Assembly (NCBI RefSeq): GCF_001280065.1
Contig: NZ_LGEA01000162.1
Location: forward strand, 124,001-188,000
Reading direction: 5' to 3'
Source: Streptomyces sp. NRRL B-1140
GTDB taxonomy: Bacteria; Actinomycetota; Actinomycetes; Streptomycetales; Streptomycetaceae
Length of the DNA stretch: 64,000 bases
Shown: in pieces, positions 54,641-62,569 of the stretch
Layout of the letters: every line of letters starts with the position of its first letter
Numbering within the stretch: position 1 is the first letter of the stretch
The notes under the pieces: generated by a model
Databases searched by the model: none
Seen by the model: the letters and a program-made list of their open reading frames with translations, nothing else
Told to the model about the DNA's origin: nothing
Position numbers and translations under genes: made by a program

Positions 54641-54741
54641 GGCGCGGCCCCGACCCACCCCCGGCGCCGGGCGAGGACGCGCACCCCACCAAGCCGCATG
54701 CACACCGCACCACACCACACCGGAGAGGCTGACACCACACC

Positions 54742-56421
54742 GTGCACGAAGAACTCATCGCACAGGCCCAGGCGTGGCTCACCGAGGACCCCGACCCGGA
54801 CACCCGCACCGAGCTCGCCCGCCTCATCGACGCCGAGGACCACACCGAACTCGCCGCCCGCTTCAGCGGCACGCTCCAGTTCGGCACCGCCGGCCTCCGC
54901 GGCGAACTCGGCGCCGGCCCCATGCGCATGAACCGCTCGGTCGTCATCCGCGCCGCCGCCGGCCTCGCCGCGTACCTCAAGAAGCAGGGCCACGACAACG
55001 GTCTCGTCGTCATCGGCTACGACGCCCGCCACAAGTCCCACGACTTCGCCCAGGACACGGCCGCCGTCATGACCGGCGCGGGCCTGCGCGCGGCCGTCCT
55101 CCCCCGGCCCCTCCCGACCCCCGTGCTCGCCTTCGCGATACGGCACCTCGGCGCGGTCGCGGGCGTGGAGGTCACCGCCAGCCACAACCCGCCCCGCGAC
55201 AACGGCTACAAGGTCTACCTCGGCGACGGCTCCCAGATCGTCCCCCCGGCGGACATCGACATCGCGGCGGAGATCGCCGCCGTCCCGTCCCTCACCACCG
55301 TCCGCCGCCCCACCGAAGGCTGGGACACCCTCGACGACAGCGTCCTCGAGGCCTACCTCGCCCGCACGGACGCCGTCCTGGCCGAGGGCTCCCCCCGCAC
55401 GGCCCGCACGGTGTACACGGCGATGCACGGCGTCGGCAAGGACGTCCTCCTGGCCGCCTTCGCCCGCGCGGGCTTCCCGGATCCGGTCCTCGTCGCGGAG
55501 CAGGCCGAGCCCGACCCGGAGTTCCCGACCGTCGCGTTCCCCAACCCGGAGGAACCCGGCGCGATGGACCTGGCCTTCGCCACGGCACGCGCGCTCCCCG
55601 CCGGGACCGCCCCGGACCTGATCATCGCCAACGACCCGGACGCGGACCGCTGCGCCGTCGCCGTACTGGACGGCACACAGGACGCAGAGGGCACAGACGG
55701 CACGGACGGCCCCGCCTGGCGCATGCTGCGCGGCGACGAGGTCGGTGCCCTGCTCGCCGCCCACCTGGTCCGCCGCGGAGCGACCGGCACCTTCGCGGAG
55801 TCGATCGTCTCGTCCTCCCTGCTGGGCCGCATCGCCGAGAAGGCGGGCCTCCCCCACGTGGAGACCCTCACCGGCTTCAAGTGGATCGCCCGCGCCGACG
55901 GCCTGCGCTTCGGCTACGAGGAGGCCCTCGGCTACTGCGTGGACCCCGACGGCGTGCGCGACAAGGACGGCATCACCGCCGCGCTGCTGATCACGGAGCT
56001 GGCCTCACAGCTCAAGGAGGAGGGCCGCACCCTCCTCGACCTGCTGGACGACCTGGCGGTGGAGCACGGCCTGCACGCGACGGACCAGCTCTCGGTCCGC
56101 GTGGAGGACCTCTCCCTCATCGCCGCCGCGATGCGCCGCCTGCGCGAACAGCCCCCGACGGAGCTGGCCGGCCTGCCGATCACCCGTACCGACGACCTCA
56201 CCCAGGGCACGGCCGGGCTCCCGCCCACGGACGGTCTGCGCTACACCCTGGAGGGCGCCCGGGTGATCGTCCGCCCGAGCGGCACGGAACCGAAGCTGAA
56301 GTGCTACCTGGAGGTCGTGATCCCGGTCGGCTCGCACAAGGACCTCCCGGAGGCCCGCGCGACGGCGACGGCGCTGCTGGAGTCGGTCAAGCGCGACCTG
56401 TCGGAGGCGGCGGGCATCTGA
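54742..56421 (+). CDS. Phosphomannomutase/phosphoglucomutase-family enzyme (possible phosphopentomutase)
   Basis: 559 aa, GTG start; GGAGAGG is a little far upstream (about 12 nt). Four-domain alpha-D-phosphohexomutase: phosphoserine in VTASHNPPRDNGYK (Ser147), metal loop NDPDADRCAV, sugar loop GYEEALGY and phosphate loop RPSGTEPKLKCYLEVV. The length and GTLQFGTAGLRGELGAG place it in the PGM2/PmmB group, some of which act on ribose- and deoxyribose-1-phosphate. Being between pnp and deoC, it may convert (deoxy)ribose-1-phosphate to the 5-phosphate, bridging the two. Sequence cannot exclude a glucose/mannose role. Confidence 0.9.
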   Translation: MHEELIAQAQAWLTEDPDPDTRTELARLIDAEDHTELAARFSGTLQFGTAGLRGELGAGPMRMNRSVVIRAAAGLAAYLKKQGHDNGLVVIGYDARHKSHDFAQDTAAVMTGAGLRAAVLPRPLPTPVLAFAIRHLGAVAGVEVTASHNPPRDNGYKVYLGDGSQIVPPADIDIAAEIAAVPSLTTVRRPTEGWDTLDDSVLEAYLARTDAVLAEGSPRTARTVYTAMHGVGKDVLLAAFARAGFPDPVLVAEQAEPDPEFPTVAFPNPEEPGAMDLAFATARALPAGTAPDLIIANDPDADRCAVAVLDGTQDAEGTDGTDGPAWRMLRGDEVGALLAAHLVRRGATGTFAESIVSSSLLGRIAEKAGLPHVETLTGFKWIARADGLRFGYEEALGYCVDPDGVRDKDGITAALLITELASQLKEEGRTLLDLLDDLAVEHGLHATDQLSVRVEDLSLIAAAMRRLREQPPTELAGLPITRTDDLTQGTAGLPPTDGLRYTLEGARVIVRPSGTEPKLKCYLEVVIPVGSHKDLPEARATATALLESVKRDLSEAAGI

Positions 56422-56463
56422 GGCGGGCCCGGCCCCCCGCCCCCTTCGTCCCCCCGCCGAGGC

Positions 56464-56823
56464 TCAGGAACTCTTCCGGGCGGCCTCTCGCCGCTGCCGC
56501 TTGCCGAGAGGCGCCTGGGAGAGGTCCTCGGCGGTGGACCTCAGGTTCTTGTAGCCGTACCCGCGCTGCTCGAGCCACGCCCGCGCCGACGCCTCGGCCC
56601 GCTCGGCGGCCTGAAGGATGTCCTCCTCGGCCTCCCCGGAGTCCAGGAAGCGGAAGGTGAAGGCGGGCCGCACGGCCACGTCGTAGGTGAGGGTCCCCTC
56701 GGGGGTGAAGGCCGCGCGCAGCACATCGTGCTCGGCGGCCCGCTCCGACAGCTCGGCCCGCTGCCCGGGGCTCAGCCCGTCGAAGACGCCTCGCACGGTG
56801 ACACGGAAGGTACGGGTGCTCAT
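56464..56823 (-). CDS. DUF6204 family protein
   Basis: 119 aa, ATG 56823. TRTFRVTVRGVFDGLSPGQRAELSERAAEHDVLRAAFTPEGTLTYDVAVRPAFTFRFLDSGEAEEDILQAAERAEASARAWLEQRGYGYKNLR looks like a ferredoxin-like alpha/beta sandwich with a C-terminal basic tail (GKRQRREAARKSS). I recall this as the DUF6204 family of actinobacteria; function unknown. It faces pmm, with 42 bp between the stop codons. Confidence 0.75.
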   Translation of the reverse strand: MSTRTFRVTVRGVFDGLSPGQRAELSERAAEHDVLRAAFTPEGTLTYDVAVRPAFTFRFLDSGEAEEDILQAAERAEASARAWLEQRGYGYKNLRSTAEDLSQAPLGKRQRREAARKSS

Positions 56824-56875
56824 GACCCGAACCTAGGCGCGGGGGCCGCGCCGCCTCCACCGCTTTTCGCGGCGG

Positions 56876-57574
56876 TCAGCCCGTCGCCACCAGGATCAGC
56901 ACCAGCAGGGCCCCGGCGACCGCCGGAACCAGCACCTCATAGGCCCACCGCACGGTCACCTCGCCCTGTGCCGACTCCGCCCGGTGCCGCGCCTCGTACA
57001 GCCCGCGCAGCTCGTCCATGATCCGGTCGGTCTCGGCCCGTACGGGCCCCTGGGAGACGGAGTCCCCGCCGAGGCCATCGCCCAGGCCCGCCCGCATCCC
57101 GAGCGCACTGCCGCGGCCCTCGTCCCGGCCCATGGCCCGGCGTGCCTGTGCCGTCGCCCGCATCTCGCGCCGCGCGGCCTTCTTGCGCGCACGCAGCGAG
57201 ACGGGCACGGCCCACAGCTGGTACTTCGTACCGGACTGGGTGAGGACCTCGTTCGAGTAGGCGGAGCGCAGCGAGGCGACCTGGCCCCAGGGCACGACGA
57301 CGAGCCGGAAGGGGTTGCGGATCCGCAGCCGGTCGTCCCCGGCGTAGACGGCCGGTCGCAGGGTGAAGGCGACGACGAGCGGCACGAGCAGGAGCAGCAC
57401 CGCGAGCGCGAGCCACGGCGTGCGCCCCTCCCCGGAGATCACCGCGTCGATGCCGAGCCACCCGGCGATGGCGAGCAGCAGCACGCCACCGGCGATGGCG
57501 GGGACCGACCGGTAGACCCGGTCCTTGGATTCCGAGGGCTGCGGCGCCGGCGGCTGGGGTTCGGGGCTCGTCAT
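56876..57574 (-). CDS. PH-domain (bPH6-like) membrane protein
   Basis: 232 aa, ATG 57574. Two N-terminal membrane helices (about 25-45, 53-70) are followed by a bacterial PH-like domain (LRPAVYAGDDRLRIRNPFRLVVVPWGQVASLRSAYSNEVLTQSGTKYQLWAVPVSLR), then a charged linker, a helix (TDRIMDELRGLYEARHRAE) and a C-terminal membrane helix (WAYEVLVPAVAGALLVLILVATG). The family is common in actinobacteria; the role is unknown. Its 5' end is divergent from deoC, 118 bp away. Confidence 0.82.
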   Translation of the reverse strand: MTSPEPQPPAPQPSESKDRVYRSVPAIAGGVLLLAIAGWLGIDAVISGEGRTPWLALAVLLLLVPLVVAFTLRPAVYAGDDRLRIRNPFRLVVVPWGQVASLRSAYSNEVLTQSGTKYQLWAVPVSLRARKKAARREMRATAQARRAMGRDEGRGSALGMRAGLGDGLGGDSVSQGPVRAETDRIMDELRGLYEARHRAESAQGEVTVRWAYEVLVPAVAGALLVLILVATG

Positions 57575-57657
57575 GTCTCGATTCTGCCGGACCCGTCCGA
57601 GGGTCCCTCGTCCGCCCGTGGGCAACCGTCGGATCCGTCCGGGAGAGAACCGGGGAC

Positions 57658-57686
57658 TGTACAGCCGCTACGCGCGTAGATATGCT
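57658..57686 (+). promoter_or_regulatory. deoC promoter with CTACGCGCGTAG operator
   Basis: -35 TGTACA (57658-57663) and -10 TATGCT (57681-57686) are 17 bp apart. The spacer contains the perfect palindrome CTACGCGCGTAG (57668-57679), identical to that at pnp. The GTG start is 6 nt after the -10, so a leaderless mRNA is expected. Confidence 0.75.
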
Positions 57687-57692
57687 CGTCTG

Positions 57693-58661
57693 GTGACCAT
57701 GCCCAGTTCTGCACTCACCGCAGCTCACCCCCTCAAGGACGTCGCCGCGTCCGACAGCGCGCTGCGCCGCTTCCTCCACGGGCTCCCCGGCGTCGACGCG
57801 GTCGGACTCGAGGGCCGCGCCGCCTCCCTCGGCACCCGTTCGATCAAGACGACCGCGAAGGCGTACGCCATCGACCTCGCCATCTCGATGGTCGACCTGA
57901 CGACGCTGGAAGGCGCGGACACCCCGGGCAAGGTCCGGGCGCTCGGCGCGAAGGCGGTCAAGCCCGACCCGACGGACCGTACGACGCCCGCCACCGCGGC
58001 GGTCTGCGTCTACCCCGACATGGTGGCCGTGGCCAAGGAGGCCGTCGCCGGTTCCGGCGTGAAGGTCGCCTCGGTGGCGACGGCGTTCCCGGCCGGACGC
58101 GCGGCGCTCGACGTCAAGCTGGCCGACGTGCGCGACGCCGTCGCCGCGGGTGCCGACGAGATCGACATGGTCATCGACCGCGGGGCGTTCCTCGCGGGCC
58201 GATACTTGAAGGTGTACGACGAGATCACCGCCGTGAAGGAGGCCTGCGGGACCTCCGCGCGCCTGAAGGTCATCTTCGAGACCGGCGAGCTCTCGACGTA
58301 CGACAACATCCGCCGTGCGAGCTGGCTCGGCATGCTGGCGGGGGCCGACTTCATCAAGACCTCCACCGGGAAGGTCGCCGTCAACGCGACCCCGGCGAAC
58401 ACGCTGCTCATGCTGGAGGCGGTGCGGGACTTCCGTGCGCAGACCGGCATCCAGGTCGGTGTGAAGCCGGCCGGCGGCATCCGCACCTCCAAGGACGCCG
58501 TGAAGTTCCTCGTGCTGGTCAACGAGACGGCGGGCGAGGACTGGCTGGACAACCACTGGTTCCGCTTCGGCGCCTCCTCGCTGCTGAACGACCTGCTGAT
58601 GCAGCGGCAGAAGCTGGCCACCGGCCGCTACTCCGGTCCCGACTACGTGACGGTGGACTGA
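57693..58661 (+). CDS. deoC: Deoxyribose-phosphate aldolase
   Basis: 322 aa from GTG 57693 (leaderless position); ATG 57699 two codons later is the alternative. Splits 2-deoxyribose-5-phosphate into acetaldehyde and glyceraldehyde-3-phosphate. Class I aldolase: Schiff-base lysine in GADFIKTSTGK (Lys222), second lysine in GVKPAGGIRT (Lys258), with the conserved Asp in DEIDMVIDRGAFL. It has about 70 more N-terminal residues than E. coli DeoC, as in other actinobacteria. It starts an operon with two aldehyde dehydrogenase-family genes (5-bp gap, then 8-bp overlap), which would remove the acetaldehyde. Confidence 0.96.
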   Translation: MTMPSSALTAAHPLKDVAASDSALRRFLHGLPGVDAVGLEGRAASLGTRSIKTTAKAYAIDLAISMVDLTTLEGADTPGKVRALGAKAVKPDPTDRTTPATAAVCVYPDMVAVAKEAVAGSGVKVASVATAFPAGRAALDVKLADVRDAVAAGADEIDMVIDRGAFLAGRYLKVYDEITAVKEACGTSARLKVIFETGELSTYDNIRRASWLGMLAGADFIKTSTGKVAVNATPANTLLMLEAVRDFRAQTGIQVGVKPAGGIRTSKDAVKFLVLVNETAGEDWLDNHWFRFGASSLLNDLLMQRQKLATGRYSGPDYVTVD

Positions 58662-58666
58662 TCACC

Positions 58667-60103
58667 ATGGGTTCCGCATTCGAATACGCACCGGCTCCCG
58701 AGTCCCGCTCGGTCGTCGACATCGCCCCGTCCTACGGCCTCTTCGTCGACGGCGAGTTCGTGGAGGCGGCGGACGGCAAGGTCTTCAAGACGGTCTCCCC
58801 GGCGAGCGAGGAGGTCCTCTCCGAGATCGCCCGGGCCGGTTCCGAGGACGTCGACCGCGCGGTGAAGGCGGCACGCAAGGCCTTCGAGAAGTGGTCGGCG
58901 CTGCCGGGCTCGGAGCGCGCCAAGTACCTGTTCCGCATCGCGCGGATCATCCAGGAGCGTTCCCGCGAGCTCGCCGTCCTCGAAACCCTCGACAACGGCA
59001 AGCCGATCAAGGAGACCCGCGACGCGGACCTCCCCCTGGTCGCGGCGCACTTCTTCTACTACGCCGGCTGGGCCGACAAGCTCGATCACGCGGGCTTCGG
59101 CGCGAACCCGAGGCCGCTGGGCGTCGCGGGCCAGGTCATCCCCTGGAACTTCCCCCTGCTGATGCTGGCGTGGAAGATCGCCCCGGCCCTCGCGACCGGC
59201 AACACGGTCGTCCTGAAGCCGGCCGAGACCACCCCCCTCTCGGCGCTGTTCTTCGCGGACATCTGCCGCCAGGCGGGTCTGCCCCGGGGCGTCGTCAACA
59301 TCCTCCCGGGCTACGGCGACGCGGGAGCGGCGCTGATCGCCCACCCGGACGTGAACAAGGTCGCCTTCACCGGCTCCACCGCCGTCGGCAAGGAGATCGC
59401 CCGCACGGTCGCCGGGACGCGCAAGAAGGTCACGCTCGAACTGGGCGGCAAGGGCGCCAACATCGTCTTCGACGACGCCCCGATCGACCAGGCCGTCGAG
59501 GGCATCGTCAACGGCATCTTCTTCAACCAGGGCCAGGTCTGCTGCGCGGGCAGCCGCCTGCTGGTCCAGGAGTCGATCCAGGAGGAGCTCCTGGAGTCCC
59601 TCAAGCGCCGCCTGTCGACGCTGCGCCTCGGTGACCCGCTGGACAAGAACACCGACATCGGCGCGATCAACTCCGAGGAGCAGCTCACCCGGATCACCTC
59701 GCTCGTCGAGCAGGGTGAGGCGGAGGGCGCCGAGCGCTGGTCGCCGGCGTGCGAACTGCCGGAGAGCGGCTACTGGTTCGCCCCGACGCTGTTCACGAAC
59801 GTCACCCAGGCGCACCGGATCGCCCGCGACGAGATCTTCGGCCCGGTGCTGTCGGTGCTGACCTTCCGCACTCCGGACGAGGCGGTCGCCAAGGCCAACA
59901 ACACGCCGTACGGCCTGTCCGCCGGCATCTGGACGGAGAAGGGCTCGCGCATCCTGGCGGTCGCGAACAAGCTCCGTGCGGGGGTCGTCTGGTCCAACAC
60001 GTTCAACAAGTTCGACCCGACGTCGCCGTTCGGCGGTTACAAGGAGTCGGGCTTCGGCCGCGAGGGCGGCCGCCACGGCCTGGAGGCGTACCTCGATGTC
60101 TGA
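58667..60103 (+). CDS. NAD(P)-dependent aldehyde dehydrogenase
   Basis: 478 aa, ATG 58667, 5 bp after deoC. Complete ALDH fold: PWNFPLLMLAWKIAPALATGNTVVLKPAE (Asn transition-state and Lys-NAD site), FTGSTAVGKEIA, general base Glu258 in LELGGKGAN, nucleophile Cys292 in GQVCCAGS and EIFGPVLSVL. Oxidises an aldehyde to the acid, most likely the acetaldehyde released by DeoC. The next gene, a shorter ALDH-like protein, overlaps by 8 bp. Confidence 0.94.
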   Translation: MGSAFEYAPAPESRSVVDIAPSYGLFVDGEFVEAADGKVFKTVSPASEEVLSEIARAGSEDVDRAVKAARKAFEKWSALPGSERAKYLFRIARIIQERSRELAVLETLDNGKPIKETRDADLPLVAAHFFYYAGWADKLDHAGFGANPRPLGVAGQVIPWNFPLLMLAWKIAPALATGNTVVLKPAETTPLSALFFADICRQAGLPRGVVNILPGYGDAGAALIAHPDVNKVAFTGSTAVGKEIARTVAGTRKKVTLELGGKGANIVFDDAPIDQAVEGIVNGIFFNQGQVCCAGSRLLVQESIQEELLESLKRRLSTLRLGDPLDKNTDIGAINSEEQLTRITSLVEQGEAEGAERWSPACELPESGYWFAPTLFTNVTQAHRIARDEIFGPVLSVLTFRTPDEAVAKANNTPYGLSAGIWTEKGSRILAVANKLRAGVVWSNTFNKFDPTSPFGGYKESGFGREGGRHGLEAYLDV

Positions 60104-60983
60104 TGCACGACTGTCGGTGTTCAAGACCTACAAGCTGTACGTGGGCGGGAAGTTCCCGCGTTCCGAGAGCGGCCGGGTGTACGAGGTGAGCGACGCGAAG
60201 GGCAAGTGGCTGGCGAACGCGCCTCTGTCGTCCCGCAAGGACGCCCGTGACGCGGTGGTCGCAGCGCGCAAGGCGTTCGGCGGCTGGTCGGGCGCCACGG
60301 CGTACAACCGCGGCCAGGTCCTCTACCGCGTCGCGGAGATGCTGGAGGGCCGCCGCGACCAGTTCGTGCGCGAGGTGGCCGACGCGGAGGGGCTGTCGAA
60401 GTCCAAGGCGGCGGCGGTCGTGGACGCGACGATCGACCGCTGGGTCTGGTACGCGGGCTGGACCGACAAGATCGCCCAGGTGGTCGGCGGCGGCAACCCG
60501 GTCGCGGGCCCCTTCTTCAACCTGTCCTCCCCCGAACCGACCGGCGTGGTCGCCGTCCTGGCGCCGCAGGAGTCGTCGTTCCTGGGCCTGGTGTCGGTGC
60601 TCGCCCCGGTGATCGCGACGGGCAACACGGCGGTCGTGGTGGCGAGCGAGAAGTCCCCGCTGCCCGCCCTGTCCCTGGCCGAGGTCCTGGCCACCTCGGA
60701 CGTCCCCGGGGGCGTGGTCAACGTCCTGTCGGGCCGTACGGCCGAGATCGCGGCCCCGCTGGCGGCCCACCAGGACGTCAACGCGATCGACCTCGCGGGT
60801 GCCGACGAGGTGCTGGCGAAGGAACTGGAGATCGCGGCGGCCGACAATCTCAAGCGGGTTCTCCGTCCACAGCCTGTGGATTACGCGGAGACTCCCGGCA
60901 TCGACCGCATGACGGCGTTCCTGGAGACCAAAACGGTCTGGCACCCCACGGGGTCACTGGGCGCGTCGGGTTCCTCGTACTAG
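60096..60983 (+). CDS. ALDH-like protein lacking the catalytic domain
   Basis: 295 aa, ATG 60096, which overlaps the previous stop by 8 bp and has GGAGG 9 nt upstream. It resembles the first about 270 residues of an ALDH (FKTYKLYVGGKFPRSESGRVYEVSD; DARDAVVAARKAFGGWSGATAYNRGQVLYRVAEMLEGRRDQF), but the PWNFP motif is APQESS, KPAE is ASEKSP, and it ends where the catalytic-Cys domain would begin. No ELGGK or GQxC is present. The gene is intact, ending in a clean stop followed by a terminator, so it looks like a selected pseudoenzyme, perhaps a partner of the upstream ALDH. Confidence 0.85.
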   Translation: MSDARLSVFKTYKLYVGGKFPRSESGRVYEVSDAKGKWLANAPLSSRKDARDAVVAARKAFGGWSGATAYNRGQVLYRVAEMLEGRRDQFVREVADAEGLSKSKAAAVVDATIDRWVWYAGWTDKIAQVVGGGNPVAGPFFNLSSPEPTGVVAVLAPQESSFLGLVSVLAPVIATGNTAVVVASEKSPLPALSLAEVLATSDVPGGVVNVLSGRTAEIAAPLAAHQDVNAIDLAGADEVLAKELEIAAADNLKRVLRPQPVDYAETPGIDRMTAFLETKTVWHPTGSLGASGSSY

Positions 60984-61000
60984 CCCGCCCCCCGGTACGG

Positions 61001-61038
61001 AAGCCCCGGCCCTCCTCCGTCCAGGAGGCCCGGGGCTT
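61001..61038. terminator. Strong hairpin between the ALDH operon and the TetR gene
   Basis: 16-bp inverted repeat with one mismatch (AAGCCCCGGCCCTCCT / AGGAGGCCCGGGGCTT) and loop CCGTCC, 18 bp past the operon's stop. It could end transcription from both strands. Confidence 0.88.
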
Positions 61039-61056
61039 CTCCGCGTCCGCTGCGCC

Positions 61057-61818
61057 TCAGATCCCGAGCCGCTGCCCGATGCCGTCGAGGACGCAGTCGA
61101 GGCCGAAGGCGAATTCCCAGGCCCGGTCGTCCTTGCGGGTCGCGCCGAGGGCGTACTGCTCGAAGGCCGGGTAGCGGCCGGTGCTCATCAGGTAGCGCAT
61201 CTGCGGGGCGAGGGCCTCGCGGGTCTCGTCGCCGCCGGCCCAGCCGTTGCGTTCCTGGTAGTCCCGCAGGGCGATCTCGGTCTGGGCCGCGCCGTGGACG
61301 AAGGAGGCGACGGCCCGGAAGGCGGCCATGACCGAGTCGGCGTCCAGGCCGAAGCCGGCGAGCGCGGCCAGTTGCCGCTCCGCCACGGCCAGCCGTGACG
61401 GCGTGAGCATGACCAGGGGCATCGGCATGACCGCCATCCACGGATGGGCGAGCATGAGCTCCCGGGTCTGCAGGGCGTAGGCCCGCAGCACCTCCCGCCA
61501 GTCCGTCACGCTCTCCGGAACGGACAGCTCGCGAAAGACCCGGTCGATCATGAGCACCCAGAGGTCGTCCTTGCCGTCGACGTGCCGGTAGGCCGCCATG
61601 GGGGCGACGCCGAGCCGGGTGGCGAGGCGGCGCATGGTGACGGCGCCGCCGCCCTCCTCGTCGGCGATCTCGACCGCGGCGGCGGCGATCCGCTCCAGGG
61701 TCAGTGAGGCGCGCGGGAGTGGGGCCGAGCGCTCCATGCGCTCCCAGAGAGAGGGCTCGCCGGTCCCGCTCTCCTCGTCCTCCTTCTTCGCGTTCCGCGG
61801 GTTCTTCGCGACCGTCAT
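61057..61818 (-). CDS. TetR-family regulator
   Basis: 253 aa, ATG 61818 with GAGGAG upstream. N-terminal HTH: LPRASLTLERIAAAAVEIADEEGGGAVTMRRLATRLGVAPMAAYRHVDGKDDLWVLMIDRVF, close to Tet-repressor-like members (TetR_C_1 type C-terminal domain). The C-terminal domain binds a ligand, likely a drug exported by the neighbour. Divergent from the FMN reductase gene over 113 bp; the intergenic region has a 20-bp palindrome. Confidence 0.93.
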   Translation of the reverse strand: MTVAKNPRNAKKEDEESGTGEPSLWERMERSAPLPRASLTLERIAAAAVEIADEEGGGAVTMRRLATRLGVAPMAAYRHVDGKDDLWVLMIDRVFRELSVPESVTDWREVLRAYALQTRELMLAHPWMAVMPMPLVMLTPSRLAVAERQLAALAGFGLDADSVMAAFRAVASFVHGAAQTEIALRDYQERNGWAGGDETREALAPQMRYLMSTGRYPAFEQYALGATRKDDRAWEFAFGLDCVLDGIGQRLGI

Positions 61819-61870
61819 GCTCCGCTCCTCCCGGCCGTCCTGTCGCGTACACCGTATCTGCAGTAGACGC

Positions 61871-61920
61871 CGTACACATCGATGTGTACGTTGTACGCAA
61901 CGAGATACGCCGTACACATC
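61871..61920. promoter_or_regulatory. TetR operator: 20-bp perfect palindrome plus half-site
   Basis: CGTACACATCGATGTGTACG (61871-61890) is a perfect palindrome. CGTACACATC recurs at 61911-61920 as a half-site, and CGTACACC appears near 61845. The full site is midway between the divergent TetR and reductase starts, so it should control both. Confidence 0.85.
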
Positions 61921-61931
61921 CAGGGGGATCC

Positions 61932-62543
61932 ATGCCCGACCGCATCGAACCGCTCCGCATCGAACCGCTCCGCGTCGCCGTCCTCGTCGGCTCGACCCGC
62001 GAGGGGCGCTTGGCACCCGTGGTGACGAAGTGGCTGACCGGCCACATCGAGCAACGCGACGACCTGACGGCCGACGTCGTGGACCTCGCCGAGACGCCGC
62101 TGCCGACCGTGTTCCCGGCCTTCGGCCGGCAGCCGCCGCCCGGCTCCCGCGAGCAACTGGCCCTCGTCTCACCGCGTCTCGGCGCCGCCGACGCCTTCGT
62201 GCTCGTCACGCCCGAGTACAACCACAGCTTCCCGGCGTCCCTGAAGAACGCGATCGACTGGCACGGCGAGGAATGGCACGGCAAGCCGGTCGGCTTCGTC
62301 TCCTACGGCGGCCTGTCCGGCGGCCTGCGCGCGGTGGAACACCTGCGGGTCGTCATGGCCGAGGTGAACGCCACGACCATCCGCAACACCGTCAGCTTCC
62401 ACGACGTGTGGAGCCGCTTCGACGAGGACGGCGCCTGCAAGGACCCCGCCGCCGACACCGCCGCGAAGGCCCTGCTCGACCAACTCGCCTGGTGGGGCCA
62501 CGCCCTGCGCGAGGCCAAGTCCGTCCGGCGCTACGTCGCCTGA
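61932..62543 (+). CDS. NAD(P)H-dependent FMN reductase
   Basis: 203 aa, ATG 61932 with AGGGGG upstream. Flavodoxin-like FMN-red family: AVLVGSTREGRLAPVV (FMN phosphate loop), FVLVTPEYNHSFPASLKNAIDW and VGFVSYGGLSGGLRA are conserved. Reduces quinones, azo or nitro compounds, or supplies FMNH2. Codons 4-13 are a 15-bp tandem duplication encoding RIEPL twice. Second member of a TetR-controlled group followed 26 bp later by an exporter. Confidence 0.9.
   Translation: MPDRIEPLRIEPLRVAVLVGSTREGRLAPVVTKWLTGHIEQRDDLTADVVDLAETPLPTVFPAFGRQPPPGSREQLALVSPRLGAADAFVLVTPEYNHSFPASLKNAIDWHGEEWHGKPVGFVSYGGLSGGLRAVEHLRVVMAEVNATTIRNTVSFHDVWSRFDEDGACKDPAADTAAKALLDQLAWWGHALREAKSVRRYVA
61941..61970 (+). repeat. 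15-bp tandem duplication in the FMN reductase coding start
   Basis: CGCATCGAACCGCTC occurs twice in direct succession (61941-61955, 61956-61970), adding RIEPL to the N-terminus in frame. Perfect copies suggest a recent duplication. Confidence 0.9.
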
Positions 62544-62569
62544 CCACCGATCACGAAAGAGGGGGAATC

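Larger units (their letters stand above)
54384..54741. other. 358-bp repeat-rich gap between pnp and pmm
   Basis: Contains the dispersed repeat (54424-54453) and repeat copy B (54551-54640 plus flanks to about 54660), then an A/C-rich stretch with CACACC units before the pmm GTG. No gene visible; the pmm promoter could lie at 54660-54720 but I see no convincing boxes. Confidence 0.75.
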
